64,000 bases of DNA from Phyto melanocephala. Its lineage: Eukaryota; Arthropoda; Insecta; Diptera; Rhinophoridae. Location: positions 55,974,997 to 56,038,996 of the forward strand of contig OW799237.1 of assembly GCA_941918925.1 (NCBI GenBank), read 5' to 3'. The notes under the pieces are model-generated. The model saw only the letters and a program-made list of their open reading frames with translations. It was not told the DNA's origin and ran no database searches. A program made the position numbers and the translations under genes. Shown here one piece after another: positions 41,365 through 53,173 of this stretch (the stretch's first letter is position 1; the number at the start of each line of letters is the position of its first letter).

Positions 41365-41960
41365 TATTAAATGAGTAAACGAACTTTATTTTTATTCTCT
41401 TAAGCAGTATTAAATTTTTCATTTTACAATATTTCTCTTCTTTTTTTTTCTTTTTTAATAAAAAAAACTTGTGTGTGTATGTATGTATTTATTTACATGT
41501 AATTTTATTTATTTATTTTAATAAAATATATATAATTTAACAAAATACATTTTTCAAAAGTATTTTCCTTCGGTTTTTTCTTTATTTTTTTCTCATTAAA
41601 TTTACTGTTTTTCTTATCCATTTATTTTATTTTAAAAAAGTTTTGTGTTTCGTTTTTTTTTTCTTTAATCTATAATTTTGCTTTTTTTTCGACAAAAAAA
41701 AAATTAAAAACTTTCTTTAAAACTTTTCCTTTTTTTCACTTGCACTTGTTTTCCTTCGCTTTCAGAAACTTTTTCCTCTCCATCCTCTTAAACTTCAAAA
41801 AACTCCCTCCACTTCAAATTTCCCTTTCAATTCTTTTCCCGCCTTTCTTAACATTTTCCGACATCTTTTCTTAACATACTTTTACCTGCATCAACTGAGT
41901 TCCAATCTTACTCAAAAGTTTCTCTTCTTCTTCCACTTTCATTCACTACCTTAACCCTAA
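41365..41960. repeat. Pyrimidine-rich low-complexity tract
   Basis: About 600 bp in which the plus strand is strongly biased to T and C, with long T runs and 'cttttcc', 'cttcttcttcc' blocks. No open gene. Confidence 0.6.
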
Positions 41961-42136
41961 AACGAGCCACATGACAACCCTGGATACAACAAAGCAACTT
42001 TTTAAGGGATGTTTTTTGTCAAGGCCAATTTGTATATCAGGGGAAGTTGTTATGATATGTTTCATTTAATTAGTTCAATTCGTATATCTGGGATGGAAAA
42101 GTTGTTATGATATGTTTAATTTAATAAAATTTTATT

Positions 42137-42660
42137 AAAACAACTAAGAGCACTATATTCGGCTGTGCCGAATTTTTTATACCCACCATCAATTTTGTGT
42201 ACTTTTATAGCACAAAATTTATTATTTTGTTATAACAGTAATCGCTATGGAATAATTTCTTTATACTAAAATATGTATCATTTTCTTTATATAACTTTGA
42301 TATGATATTAAAATATTTTTGTAAATTTAGTCTTTCAATGAAAATGGGCGGTAAAGTAGGCGTGTCAATATGGTTTCTGCTAATAAATAAAACTTAAATA
42401 TTTTAATATATGTAGTCCTTTATTCTTCTACAACTTTGTATATACATATAAATATATGAATTTAAGATAAAGCGTTATATGGAAGGTAGGCGTTAAGGAG
42501 GGCGTGTCACTTTCATTTTCTAGAATAACAGTGCTAAATTTCATCATCATTCCTCTAATTTTGTCGGTTTTATGAGCTTTTAAATTTTATTGACAGTTAA
42601 TTACGTGAAAAGTGGGCGTTTAAGTAGATTTGATTGCATTTTGAAAGCATTTTGTTGACA
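42137..42660 (-). mobile_element. Helentron type 2, 3' end fragment
   Basis: Starts with the reversed terminus AAAACAACTAAGAGCACTAT, tattcggctgtgccgaat, then 'acccaccatcaattttgtg' and the 'gggcg...taaagtaggcgtgtcaatat' boxes. It matches 38438-38700. The head is missing. Confidence 0.7.
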
Positions 42661-43168
42661 ATATATTGTTACAGATTTATTTTTAAATTGCTTAATTTAC
42701 ATTATAATTTATTTTAGTTGTAGTAGATTAAGTAACTGTAGTTTTATTTGTATTAGCTTATTTCGCTGGTTGTTCGAACATGATGTTTGTTATTATGTGT
42801 AACATACTTTTAGGCACTTCTATTATTCGTGCATATTACCAAAGAATATAAATCATATAGAATGCGCATGAAGGCCCAAATTGAAATATTTTTTAAAAAA
42901 GTTTTATGACGCGGTCGGTGTGTGGAGTCGTTTGCTTATTTTTACTCCCATCGGACGCGTCCCCAGGTGGCGGATAGGGGGGGTGGATGTGGTGTGGGGG
43001 GCCTGAGCGCTTCATAGAGTGGGAAAGACCTACCCATCTAAATGAGTAGAGATTTGTCGCATTATGTAGTGATCAGATCCCGTACACTACCTCTGACCCT
43101 AGGGGTTCCTAGAACTCCTCGCGGACCAAATAAAAATAAGATAGGGCGGTTCCCAAAATAAACCAAAT

Positions 43169-44668
43169 ATGAACGAGAAAATTAAAGAAATAAAAGTTAC
43201 GGTGCAGAGCCTAATAAACTCAGTACCGGCGGCTAATGGTGGTGAGCAAGCAGGCCCCGAGTCGTCGTCATCAAATGACTGTAAGGAAACAATTTCGGAG
43301 GTGGGCAACTTGGCTTCCGTTATTGATAAAGCATCAAGAAGAATAGAGAACGAGGGATCGGATCAAAGGGTGAGCTTTAAGCATCCCCAGCCACACAAGA
43401 CAGGCGAGGATTCCGACACCTCTGACTCAAACATAGAAGATGCTGTCACTACGGTGTTATGCACAAAGGATACCTCTGAGGTAGATAAAATGGTTGAGGA
43501 AGTAAGCGCAAGCATTGCCAAACTCACCACAGACAAAATAAGAACTCTCTCCGGAGCGCAGCAAAGGAAGACTGCCAAAAAGAAACAGAGAGTAAATAAG
43601 AAAGGTCAGCGGGATGTCCCTAAAGAGAAAGACTCATCTACACCCATTTCTACCGAAAAGGGTAAGAGGATTCGATCTCCGGAGGAACAGAACACCGTTG
43701 GCAATACTAAAAAGAAAAAAAGTTACCAGCAGGGAAGTAAAACGGTTAGCATTTCCCAACTCCCGAAAGAAGACCCTCCGGCCAATCTGAAAGGAGAAGG
43801 TAATGAACCAATAGCTTCAACCTCAAAACAGGCGAAAGCGGTAGCTAAAAATATAGGTGATGGTGAAACAGCCGGAAAAAAAACCCCACCATCACGTAAA
43901 AGAAAGCCGGAAGAAAAATCGGCTAAGGAGCAACCTACGTATGCGAAAGTGGCCAGAAGGAAGATGACAGAGGAGCTATGCTATGCTGTTATCGACTCCA
44001 ATAGCGCATCGGGCAAAATTCCAATGGCACATCAGAAGGAAGTAGAGAATGCCATAAATGAGAGGATTGTGCAGTATGTCCTGGAAGCAGATGATAATGC
44101 TCCACAGATCCATATAGATAGCTGTAGGTTCGCCAGGGAAGTACTGTTTCTACAACTAGAATCAGACACCTGCGCACATGTTATGAAAGACCTAGTGGGA
44201 GGCATACCAGCCCCATGGGAGGGTGGCAAACTTGGCATGGTGAAAAAAGCCGATATCCCATCCCTAACCAAGGTTTCATTTTTCGTTAAAGGTTGGGGCA
44301 GCAAACTTGATAGCAAGGCCATGCTTAGGATCATTGGCAAGCAAAATAGAGGTCTGGAAGTAGACAAATGGGAGGTTTTCCATCGTGAGGAAACTGACGA
44401 TGGCACCCTGGTAGTTGCAGGAGTGGATAAACCCTCCATGTCTTACCTCGAGGAGCAAAAAGGGAAGGTGTACTTCGCGAGTACAACTATTTTCTTCAAA
44501 GTTGGTAAGACGCCCATTGGTTGGACACATAATCCAACGGAGAAGAAAGACCCTGACGAAGAACCAAAGGAGGCTAAAGAGGATGAAGGCCACCCCGTGC
44601 CAATGAAGAGGGAGGAGTTGGAGATAACTCAATCCCAAGAAGAATCTCTTTTAGCCGAACAACAATGA
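43169..44668 (+). CDS. LINE ORF1 protein
   Basis: 499 codons, intact. The first ~250 residues are low-complexity, lysine/serine-rich and probably disordered (KTAKKKQRVNKKGQ, PSRKRKPEEKS). Residues from about 265 (EELCYAVIDSNSASGKIP) to 440 (YFASTTIFFKVGKTPIGW) resemble the DUF4780 domain found in ORF1 of LOA-type LINEs; no CCHC zinc knuckle is present. It is thought to bind LINE RNA. The stop TGA overlaps the ORF2 start (ATGA), a termination-reinitiation arrangement. Confidence 0.8.
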   Translation: MNEKIKEIKVTVQSLINSVPAANGGEQAGPESSSSNDCKETISEVGNLASVIDKASRRIENEGSDQRVSFKHPQPHKTGEDSDTSDSNIEDAVTTVLCTKDTSEVDKMVEEVSASIAKLTTDKIRTLSGAQQRKTAKKKQRVNKKGQRDVPKEKDSSTPISTEKGKRIRSPEEQNTVGNTKKKKSYQQGSKTVSISQLPKEDPPANLKGEGNEPIASTSKQAKAVAKNIGDGETAGKKTPPSRKRKPEEKSAKEQPTYAKVARRKMTEELCYAVIDSNSASGKIPMAHQKEVENAINERIVQYVLEADDNAPQIHIDSCRFAREVLFLQLESDTCAHVMKDLVGGIPAPWEGGKLGMVKKADIPSLTKVSFFVKGWGSKLDSKAMLRIIGKQNRGLEVDKWEVFHREETDDGTLVVAGVDKPSMSYLEEQKGKVYFASTTIFFKVGKTPIGWTHNPTEKKDPDEEPKEAKEDEGHPVPMKREELEITQSQEESLLAEQQ

Positions 44669-45246
44669 TACTGCTCTTGCAGATCAATCTCCATCGAAGC
44701 AGAACGGCTACACAAGCTTTGATGGAAAATATAACTAAAGGTAAGGTACACATAGTTCTCATTCAGGAACCCTGGACTGTTAAAGACAGAGTTACTGGAT
44801 TGAATGAGTGTGATTACCAATTATTTTATGCTAAAACTGGGTCTCGACCCAGAACATGTATACTTTGTCATAAGGGATTAAATTTTCTTTTTTCCCCAGA
44901 TTTATCTACAGCGGACGCCACTACCTTAATACATGGCTCACGCAATTTAATGCTGGCATCGGTGTACCAACCTTCCGATGCTCCGACACTTCCACCAACG
45001 TCGGATTTAAGAAGTACGATAACATCGGCAAGGAGAACAGGTAGGAATATTTTAATAGGTTGTGATGCGAACTCGCATCCCCTCTCTTGGGGCAGCACGA
45101 ACTGTAACAAGAGAGGAGACGCCCTATGGGAATTCCTAAATGCTAATAACTTATTTACCCTTAACTCAGGTAATAAACCTACATTTATTAACAGAATTAG
45201 AGGTTCGAAAATTATCCAGAACCGGATGAAAATCTGGACACGATAG
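44665..45246 (+). pseudogene. LINE ORF2, endonuclease part
   Basis: Starts MILLLQINLHRSRTATQAL, with LIQEPW and GCDANSHPLSWGST, the N-terminal blocks of an AP-type endonuclease that nicks target DNA. After FINRIRGSK the sequence jumps to the inter-domain linker, now in another frame. The C-terminal endonuclease block with the catalytic SDH is therefore missing, apparently by a deletion of some hundreds of bases near 45207. Confidence 0.82.
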
Positions 45247-46252
45247 ATTCGATGGTGGGAAGACTGACTGCCGATTTTAGGGAAACTTTTGAGGAGCATT
45301 GTCCACTCCGACAAAGGCGAACCCCAAGGGAAAAGCCCTGGATGACAGGTGAACTGATTAATCTCAGGAAAGAAACCCGAAGGCTATTTAACAGAGCCTA
45401 TCGAAAGAAACAATCAGTATACTGGGACGATTACAGTGAGAAGCTCAGAATATACAACAAAGCAATAAGAATCGCCAAACGCAGATCCTGGAGGCTTTTT
45501 TGCAATCAGGTGGACAGCGTGAATGACGCTTCTAGAATTAAGAAATTCCTATCGAAAACCCACACCCAACCGGAAACCCTCGTTGACTCGAACGGGAAAA
45601 GGTCGGAGACAATGGAGGAGACGCTAGGAATACTGATAGAGGCACACTTCCAAACACGATGGCGGATGACGGAGAAATTCCACACCCCCATGACGGTAGT
45701 GCCACGACGGACATAATTATAACCACAAAGATGGTAAGAGAGGCGGTGAATAGTTTCTTGCCATATAAGGCACCAGGGCCGGACGGTATTTTTCCGGCTC
45801 TCCTACAAAGAAGCATTGACCTAATCGACATAAGGCTGGCGAATATTTTTACTACTTGCCTGAAATATGCGTATACCCCTGTGGAATGGAGGGAGGCGAG
45901 AGTTGTTTTCATACCTAAACCAGGGAGGGAAAATTACGCAAATCCTAAAGCTTATAGACCCATAAGCTTAACATCATTCTTATTAAAAACCATGGAGCGT
46001 ATCGTCGATGGAATGGTCAGAAGACGATTACCAGGCGATTCAATGAGATTTGGACAACACGCCTATATCAAGGGCAGATCTACTGAGACTGCTCTTCAGG
46101 AGGTTGTTTATCATATAGAGAGATCCTTCGACCTGGGTGTGTATACCATGGGCGTATTCATAGACATAGAAGGAGCTTTCAATAACGTAATGACCTCAAG
46201 TCTTATCGGTTCCTTGGAAAACTTAGGGTTAAGCCATGTCTTAATTGCATAG
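45213..46252 (+). pseudogene. LINE ORF2, linker and start of reverse transcriptase
   Basis: From about 45219 the frame reads PEPDENLDTIDSM and the linker REKPWMTGELINLRKE. A one-base shift near 45650 moves it to the frame of NSFLPYKAPGPDGIFPALL, FIPKPGRENYANPKAYRPIS and AYIKGRSTETAL, followed by FIDIEGAFNNV (first RT aspartate). TAG at 46250-46252 replaces an expected tryptophan, after which the same frame continues. Confidence 0.85.
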
Positions 46253-48136
46253 ATTAGCAATATGTTAAGGAACAGATGGATAAATTGTGAGGCAAATGGA
46301 GTAAGAAGAAGGGACAAAGTATGTCGAGGAACCCCGCAGGGAGGTATTTTATCTCCATTAATATGGGTAACTACCATACATAGTCTACTGAGGATTCTAT
46401 CGAACGAGGGATTCAAGCCTATCTGTTACGCAGATGATGTTGCGATACTGATCAGGGGGACGAATCCAAATTCTTTATGTATGAGAGCAATGGAGGCTTT
46501 GAATATATCCTATAACTGGGCGAAGGAGCGAGGGCTCAATGTCAACCCGGAAAAGACTGAAATCTGTTTGTTTACGAGAAAGAGGAAGATACCGGTGCAT
46601 AGTTATCCCATCTTTCGGAATAAGACAATTAAGATTGATAAAAAGGTCAAATACCTAGGAATAGTACTTGATTGGAGACTATCCTGGAAGGACCACATTC
46701 AATGTAAAGTGGAGAGAGCTCAAAGAATATGGGCCCTCTGCAGAAGAGTGATTGGCTCAAAATGGGACTTAAGCCCAAGGATGACACATTGGCTATATAC
46801 GAGTGTACTGCGGCCTACAATTACGTACGCTTCGTTAGTATGGTGGACATCCTTAGAGAAGAAGGTGAATATAAAACCTCTTCAAAAGATTCAGAGACAG
46901 TGCTGCATTAGTATTTGCGGCGCCATGAGGACCACATCGACAATGGCCATTGAGAATCTATTATCCATTTGGCCTATTGAGTTACAGGTAAAATATGAAG
47001 CGGCCTTAGCTGCCACAAGATTAATGGCAATAGATGAGTGGCTTATAAGAGAACATAAGACCAGATACCAAAGAATAACGGATATCTTGCCTATAGGAAA
47101 TATTACAGAATTAACATGTGATAAAATCCCGATGAGATATGAGAATATTAACTGCATCACCATTATACCGGAAGAGGGAGAATGGGATGAGATAATCAGG
47201 ATGGGAAACACCCACGGAATCGATCTTTATACAGACGGTTCAAAGATTGGTGACCAAACTGGAATGGGCTTATACGACATAAGCCGAAATAGAGGCAAAT
47301 ACTTCCGTCTACCAGATCACAACACTATTTTTCAGGCTGAGATCATGGCGATTACGGAAGGAATTAAATGGATAAAGGAAACGAATAGCGAAACTCCGAT
47401 TCGTATCTTTACGGATAGCCAATCAGTGATTAAGACATTGAGAAAGGAGAAAGTTGAATCCCGGAACGTTTTGCAATGCAAGAGTGAGATAAACTCATAT
47501 GCAAATTGTGAACATCTGGAGATAATATGGATACCAAGCCATCACGGGCTGATCGGAAACGAGAAAGCCGACAAATTATCCAAAATGGGAGCTCTTTTGA
47601 GTACTATAACTTTGGAGAACGCCAAACCCCTTAAACGATTTAAGGATGAACTTAAACGTTGGGCAATGGAAGAACATGTCAGAAAATGGCAAAGCACTGA
47701 TGTCGGTAAGGTGACAAGAACACTCTGGGGTGACCCAAATCTTGGGAAGTCAAAGGAGATTCTGAGACTAAGTAGACCTACACTTAGGAAATTAACCGGT
47801 GTAATAACAGGTCATACGGAGTTGAGAACTCATTTAGCACGCATGGGATTATCTGAGGAGACGACATGTAGAGCTTGTGAGGAAGAGGATGAGACCCTGG
47901 TACACTACCTCTGTCATTGTCCTGCGTTTGGGCATATTAGGCGCGAAAATTTTACAGTAGATAATATGCCGAACTTGGAATACCTGGGGAACTCGAACTG
48001 GAGATCCATAAGGCGTTACATTGAGGGGACTGGTTTCTTGGACTGGTCCGTTATTTATGGGAAATTATGTTTATGGTTTTTTTGTTTGGGAATTCCGTTT
48101 TCCACATGGAGCGCACAACATGCCAACTGGGCATAG
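46253..48136 (+). pseudogene. LINE ORF2, RT core, RNase H and C-terminal zinc motif
   Basis: Open for over 620 codons. RT motifs are GTPQGGILSPLIW, CYADDVAIL (catalytic YADD) and KYLGIVLDW. RNase H has LYTDGSKIGDQTGMG, AEIMAITEG, FTDSQSVIK and HHGLIGNEKAD (the D-E-D-D set). The C-terminal CRACEEEDETLVHYLCHC is the usual LINE zinc motif. All catalytic residues of this half are present. Confidence 0.88.
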
Positions 48137-48181
48137 GTGTATACCTGTCATGGGTTTGGGCTTTTATACCCCTCCTTTTCA

Positions 48182-48212
48182 ACCTAACCTAACCTAACCT
48201 AACCTAACCTAA
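48182..48212 (+). repeat. CCTAA-repeat 3' tail of the LINE
   Basis: Six AACCT/CCTAA units close the LINE. The truncated copy at 23123-23772 ends in two to three of the same units. Confidence 0.9.
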
Positions 48213-48369
48213 GGCAAAAGGGAAAGAAGCATAAGTAAAGAGCATAACAATGTTTCGCTCTCATACGTAATTGCGTGTGTTTGTAAATACTTCAGCTTGC
48301 ATGTATGTATGTTTGTATATATTTTGATATTTTCATTTCCTGTACAAATTCTTGTCAGTCAGACGTTTA

Positions 48370-48745
48370 ACTACGTACGCGTGTATGTATGTTGTTTGTG
48401 CATGTATGTATGGATGTGTTAATGTTATTCAAACAATGATATGAGAAAATATAAGTTTACATTTATAAAAGAGGTCAAATAAATTCAAATAAATGTGAGC
48501 AAACATATTGAAAACAAATACGCTCGACTGTGTTACAGTAGCAAAAGTATATATATATTGTTGTTGTACGAATGAGATTGCATCAATTGTGATCGAATTT
48601 TATTTGCCCTTCTTAGTTAAAATTTTAGTGTACGTGTACATTTTAATTGATTTGAGATAATTTTAATACAATGAAATTTATTATACTTAGGTGAAAATGT
48701 TTTTTTCAAGCATTTGAATTTCACTTGAGGTATTTTAAATAAATA
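48370..48745 (+). repeat. Left subterminal inverted repeat of the P-like element
   Basis: It matches 57240-57634 in reverse complement over blocks such as 'gttgttgtacgaatgagatt', 'caattgtgatcgaatttta' and 'ttgaatttcacttgaggta'. Identity is high but broken by short indels and a GTAT microsatellite. Confidence 0.8.
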
Positions 48746-49064
48746 AAACTTTATATAAAAAATGCGAATAAAACTAGAGTTGAGAATTATGTACTATTTT
48801 TTTTAGAACAAACAGAATGTTGAAAAGTTTATTTATTTCAAAATAAATTAAATAATAATATTGGAAAATGAATAAGTTGTTTTTTTATAAAACAATTAAA
48901 ATAAAAACAAACTCTGTATGTATTTTTGTTAAGAATAAATAATTTTCGATATATTTTTCCCACTTCATTAATTTCTGCCATCAAAAAATGTTCAATAAGG
49001 ATGTGAACCACCCTTGTAAAATTAACAAAGTTATTATACTTTAATAAATTACATCATTCCTTTG

Positions 49065-50966
49065 CTAATTTTTTTTTTCCTTGGAACTTCCTTTTTCTAT
49101 AGACCAAGAGCAATGCTTTCGGAGAAGTACTAATAGTAGAAAGTCCAAAAATTCTATTCTGTGTTGAGAACAAGCGTCGCCAAACCACAACGGAGTCAAG
49201 CGTTTACAGGACTCAATAATAAAAGATTTTATACCAATTTTTTGGGGCTCAGATTTAAAAATTTTATGAAATATTAAAATATGTCTTTTACTAGCATCCA
49301 TTAGTTTATCTGATGGAGCAGATAAGCTTCCAAAATCTGTAAGCGACTGATAATTTTTAAAGTGTATAAAAAGCTCGCTTGGTGCTGTTAGAACTTCATC
49401 CGTCTTTCTCAATTCGTCACAACATTTTTGGCATTGTAATTTTGGAATGACTTTAAATGCTACATATCCAACAAAGTTTGCAGTTGCTAGAAGAGCTTGA
49501 CTGAACTATTTTACTCACCATTATTTTTGTCAAAATATTATTCAATTCGGCTACAGACGGTTTGTTATTGTTGCCCCCTTTCTGCCGCAATACAGAAAAC
49601 GTGTTTTCTAATTTGTCCTGATTAAGGGATTTTGTCATTAAAAAATATACATCACCACCTTCTTTTAAAATATCATCGGTTAACATAAGAACAGATTTAA
49701 GAGTGAGCTTTATTCCATTTAAAAAGAAAACACGCTTCTTTTTATCCAAAAACTCCACATTTTCTAAATATTGCAAAAAAAATTTTATAAATTTATATGC
49801 TTCACTGTTAAGCTGAATTGCACATCTGTAGCAGTTATCACCGTAAAGGGAGCCACTATTAAGACAATCAAAAATCTTGTAAATTTTTTCCACAAACTGA
49901 GTTGTTGATAAGTCCAATTTTGTGGAATATATCTTAAATTTTGTGGTTTCGGAAATAGTTTTGATAGCAGCCGCAACAGTTCTGCTGAAAATTTGTGTTG
50001 CAAATTTTACACGCATTTTTTCAAAACAGTTAGGGTAAATGTGTTGCCGTGTCAATTTTGGCCACATTTTTGTTTTTACACTTGCCTTTATTTCATACAA
50101 TTCCTTAATTACTTGAAAACTTATCGTTCCATCCGGTGATTTTATGTCACACTTTAACCAGCCATTCCGCAAAGACTTAATTAAATGGGGGAAATCGTAC
50201 ATGCAAACAACTTTCTGATCATTAGTTTCAAAAAACGGCTTTTCCACAGATACTTTAAGGTTGGAGAAACATTTTCTGTTGGTCGAGCCTTGATCACATA
50301 CAAGGGCACTATTGTTTATACCTATGCTTTTTAAAATATTATAATTTTCTTTAACTATTTCACTTAAAGTATCCGCAGATAAGCAGTTGTAGGAAATAAA
50401 GTAATTAAGAATGATTGAAAAATTAGAAAACATAGATTTAATCATAAAAACACATACATACATACATACATGAGTGGCAATTCTATTAGTCCTTTCAAAT
50501 CCAGTTGTTTCAAATCCATCAACTAAATCTAGACTTCTATTATACCTCAACTCTTTTCTTATGCTCATTTCATCCATAACTAAAACCATATGCTTAGCAC
50601 ATCTGTCATCCAAGTGGGAGCATTTTTCCCTCACGAATTCAAAAGCATTATTTTTTAAGCCGGGCTGAAGAAATTTAATCGGCGCCCACCGATTCAAGGT
50701 GGAAATGTGAGGAAGACTCAAATTTAATTTGTCCCTTAGAAATAAGTATGTGGATTGAGATTTGTAAAATATGTTCTGAGCTAAATATTTTACATTTTCA
50801 GAATATTCCTTTGGCCGAGAGCTCAACAAAAGCTTACAAAAAATTTTGCTTTCTGCGCTTATATTTTGTAAACAATCAATCGATTCAATAAGAGACTTTT
50901 TTATATTTTTACGATTTAACTTCTTAGTATTTTGTGTGGGTCGCTTTGATTTTAAAATTTTTTGTT
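49065..50966 (-). pseudogene. P-type (THAP9-like) transposase, catalytic part
   Basis: The frame is open from the Helentron boundary at 50966 to 49453 and shows the P-transposase order: LVMDEMSIRKELRYN (catalytic D), LVCDQGSTN, MYDFPHLIKSLRNGW, the GTP-binding-like insertion, and LNQDKLENTFSVLRQKGGNN (catalytic E). The reported frame start at 50829 is a TTG, not the true start. Near 49495 one base shifts the frame; the C-terminus (KLQCQKCCDELRKTDE, then a short domain to 49065) continues in the next frame. A (CATA)n tract at 50455-50470 expands a weakly conserved loop. The N-terminus lies beyond the Helentron at 53573. Confidence 0.82.
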
Positions 50967-51294
50967 TTTATACCCTTCACACAGTGAAAAAGGGTATATA
51001 TAGGTTTGTCATTCCGTGTGAAATTTCTACAATTTTCATTTCCGACGCCATAAAGTATATATATTCTGAAAGCTTATGAATAGGGGAGTCGATTAAGCTC
51101 TGTCCGTCTGTCCGTGTGTATGTTGAAATCAACTTTTTGGAGGCCCCCGACACCACCAAGACCCGCGTGAGGTATTAAAACATCAGAAATATTCGGGAGC
51201 AGATCGGTATTGAAAATCAGAAAAATCTGTACATAAACAACGGAGATATGAGCAAAAAACCACGACCACCTCGTTTTTTTTTTTTACAACAACA

Positions 51295-51335
51295 CACACT
51301 GGATGAACGTAGGTTCGAATCCCAGTTGAGACAAA
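51295..51335 (+). other. tRNA T-arm-like (B box) sequence in Helentron
   Basis: GTAGGTTCGAATCCCAGTTG matches the pol III B box GGTTCGANNCC with flanking stem bases. Equivalent blocks occur in copies at 33985-34010 and, reversed, 37956-37974. Confidence 0.45.
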
Positions 51336-51744
51336 AAAAATTTTTTTTTTATTTCCATTTAATTTTTTATTTATTTATTTTTTTTAATACATACACACAT
51401 AAACTCAATTTATAATTTTACAATGGTACGTTTTTGAGCGGATAAAATCATTATAAAGAAAAAGAAAGAATAATTAAACATATAGTATGTATGTATTTCC
51501 GCATTTATTTAAAGAAAACAAAATGTCACCGCGGCTTTCGCTGCTAGAGATAACAAAGTAACAACAGCTATAACCTTGATTCAACGTAGCATGTGTGTGT
51601 GTGTAAAAAACCTACATGCGAATATTCATTCAAACATATTGCTAATACTTAAATGTATGTATGTATGTATATGATTTTTATTTTGTTTGAACCTCATATA
51701 GGTTGCAAGTACTTTTGCACATTTAAGTTGCAAAAACATTCATC

Positions 51745-51835
51745 TGATGGTAGTGTAGTGGCCACACCACTGAACTATTAGGTTGGAGGTACGCTGTTCG
51801 ATACCGTTCAAGTGTTTGCTGAATATTTTTTTTTT
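51745..51835 (+). other. tRNA-like sequence, possible SINE head
   Basis: 'gatggtagtgtagtggcca' resembles an A box and 'ctgttcgataccg' a B box 40 bp later, ahead of a run of about 14 T that would end pol III transcription. The T stem is mismatched and no clean acceptor stem forms, so a functional tRNA is unlikely. Confidence 0.35.
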
Positions 51836-52576
51836 TTTATTATTTTAAACATTTTAATGTTCCATGGTCAATATGAGTAGTATATGAAATATCATGACTA
51901 GCAAAATACGATGCACTATGAAAAAAAAACTAAACTAAATACATATCTATTTTTATGTATTTTTTCCATTGAGTACGTAGTATACGTTAATACATATTAT
52001 ATATTTTAAATTTCAATAATGTATGCTCTATTACTCTTTACTTTTTCCTTTTTTTAATTATTTTAATTAAACTATATATGTACGTAAATTTATTTTTTTA
52101 CAATGGGATGTTATTTTTATATATGTATTTTTTTATATGTATGTACGTATTTTATATGAGATGAATGGTGATACAAACTATTGTTATTGCATGACTACAC
52201 CTTTACTTCTTCTTAATTTTTTTAATTAAACTTGCAAACAAGTGCAAGAAATTACATGCCGTTGGGAGATTAGCGGTTACATCAATAAACTTCAACTTCG
52301 TTGTTGTGTAAAAATTAATTTTTTTCACATAAATACCTAGATACATTCATACAAATGTCCATATAAATTACATTTATTTATTTCCATTAAGAAATAATTT
52401 TAAATGCAATACCTTATGCTGAATGTAACAACTCTTAAGGAAAATAACAGCTTTTTTCAATCTTCCTCTGGTAACTCTGCTCACAATAGTTTTCCAATAT
52501 TTTTCAATCTTCCTCTGGTAACTCTTGCGGAAACCTATACTTTTATTTAATTTAATAAAATAAATCTTAGTTAACC

Positions 52577-53173
52577 CTACGTTGCCACAGGCAAGTATTT
52601 ACTTGCAAGTAGTGTATACGTATTACTAACGCAAATCAGGAGAAATGCCAAAAAAAACACAAAAATTTTTTGAGTGGCTACACAGCACAGTGCAAGTTCA
52701 TTTTTAAAATGTCGTCAGCAAATAAACTTCAAACAAATTAAAAACAAATGGCGCTGCTTCAATTGGTAATTAAGTGTTGTCAATAGCCACTATTGAACGT
52801 TACCTTTAGACATGTAACTTTTTAATATAATTTTTTTTATTAAATTTGGTTATTTATATTAAAACTTACATTTTAAATGAATATTTATATTTTCTTCTTA
52901 ATATTCTTCATATACATATATACATATTTATTAAAAAAATTAGCTGAATTATTTACCACAATTGTATGATATATTGTTGAGTTAACAAAAAACTCAGTAT
53001 TAGACAACACTGTTTTTCGGCTTGTCACTTTACTTGCCGTAACTGTAAAAATTTGACTTGCTTAAAAATTTCTTCGCAAGCTGAGTCGCAGGTTGCCAAA
53101 GTGTAGTTGTGTTAGTAAAAAAGTGTTAGTGTATTGGTTTTTTTTCACTTGCACTTGCATGTGGCAACGGTAG
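52577..53173. mobile_element. TIR element rich in CAAGT/ACTTG
   Basis: Ends CTACGTTGCCACAGGCAAGT (52577) and ACTTGCATGTGGCAACGGTAG (53173) are inverted repeats with one indel and one mismatch. Interior blocks 'ttacttgcaag' and 'cttgcacttgc' recall the element at 30512-31177. No transposase. Confidence 0.55.

Larger units (their letters stand above)
42900..48212 (+). mobile_element. LOA-like LINE, nearly full-length
   Basis: A 5' UTR from about 42900, ORF1 (43169-44668), an ORF2 with endonuclease, RT and RNase H in pieces (44665-48136), and a 3' tail of CCTAA repeats (48182-48212). ORF1 and ORF2 overlap as ATGA. An RNase H domain after RT and a DUF4780-like ORF1 suggest the LOA clade. The 5' boundary and target duplication were not fixed. 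Confidence 0.85.

Noticed and set aside
44032..44638. Minus-strand frames antisense to LINE ORF1
   Set aside because: No domain, and fully explained by the intact plus-strand ORF1.
48182..48212. Interstitial telomere repeat
   Set aside because: It is the 3' tail of a LINE and recurs with a target duplication in the second copy.
51745..51835. Functional tRNA gene
   Set aside because: T stem and acceptor stem do not pair; at best a tRNA-derived fragment.
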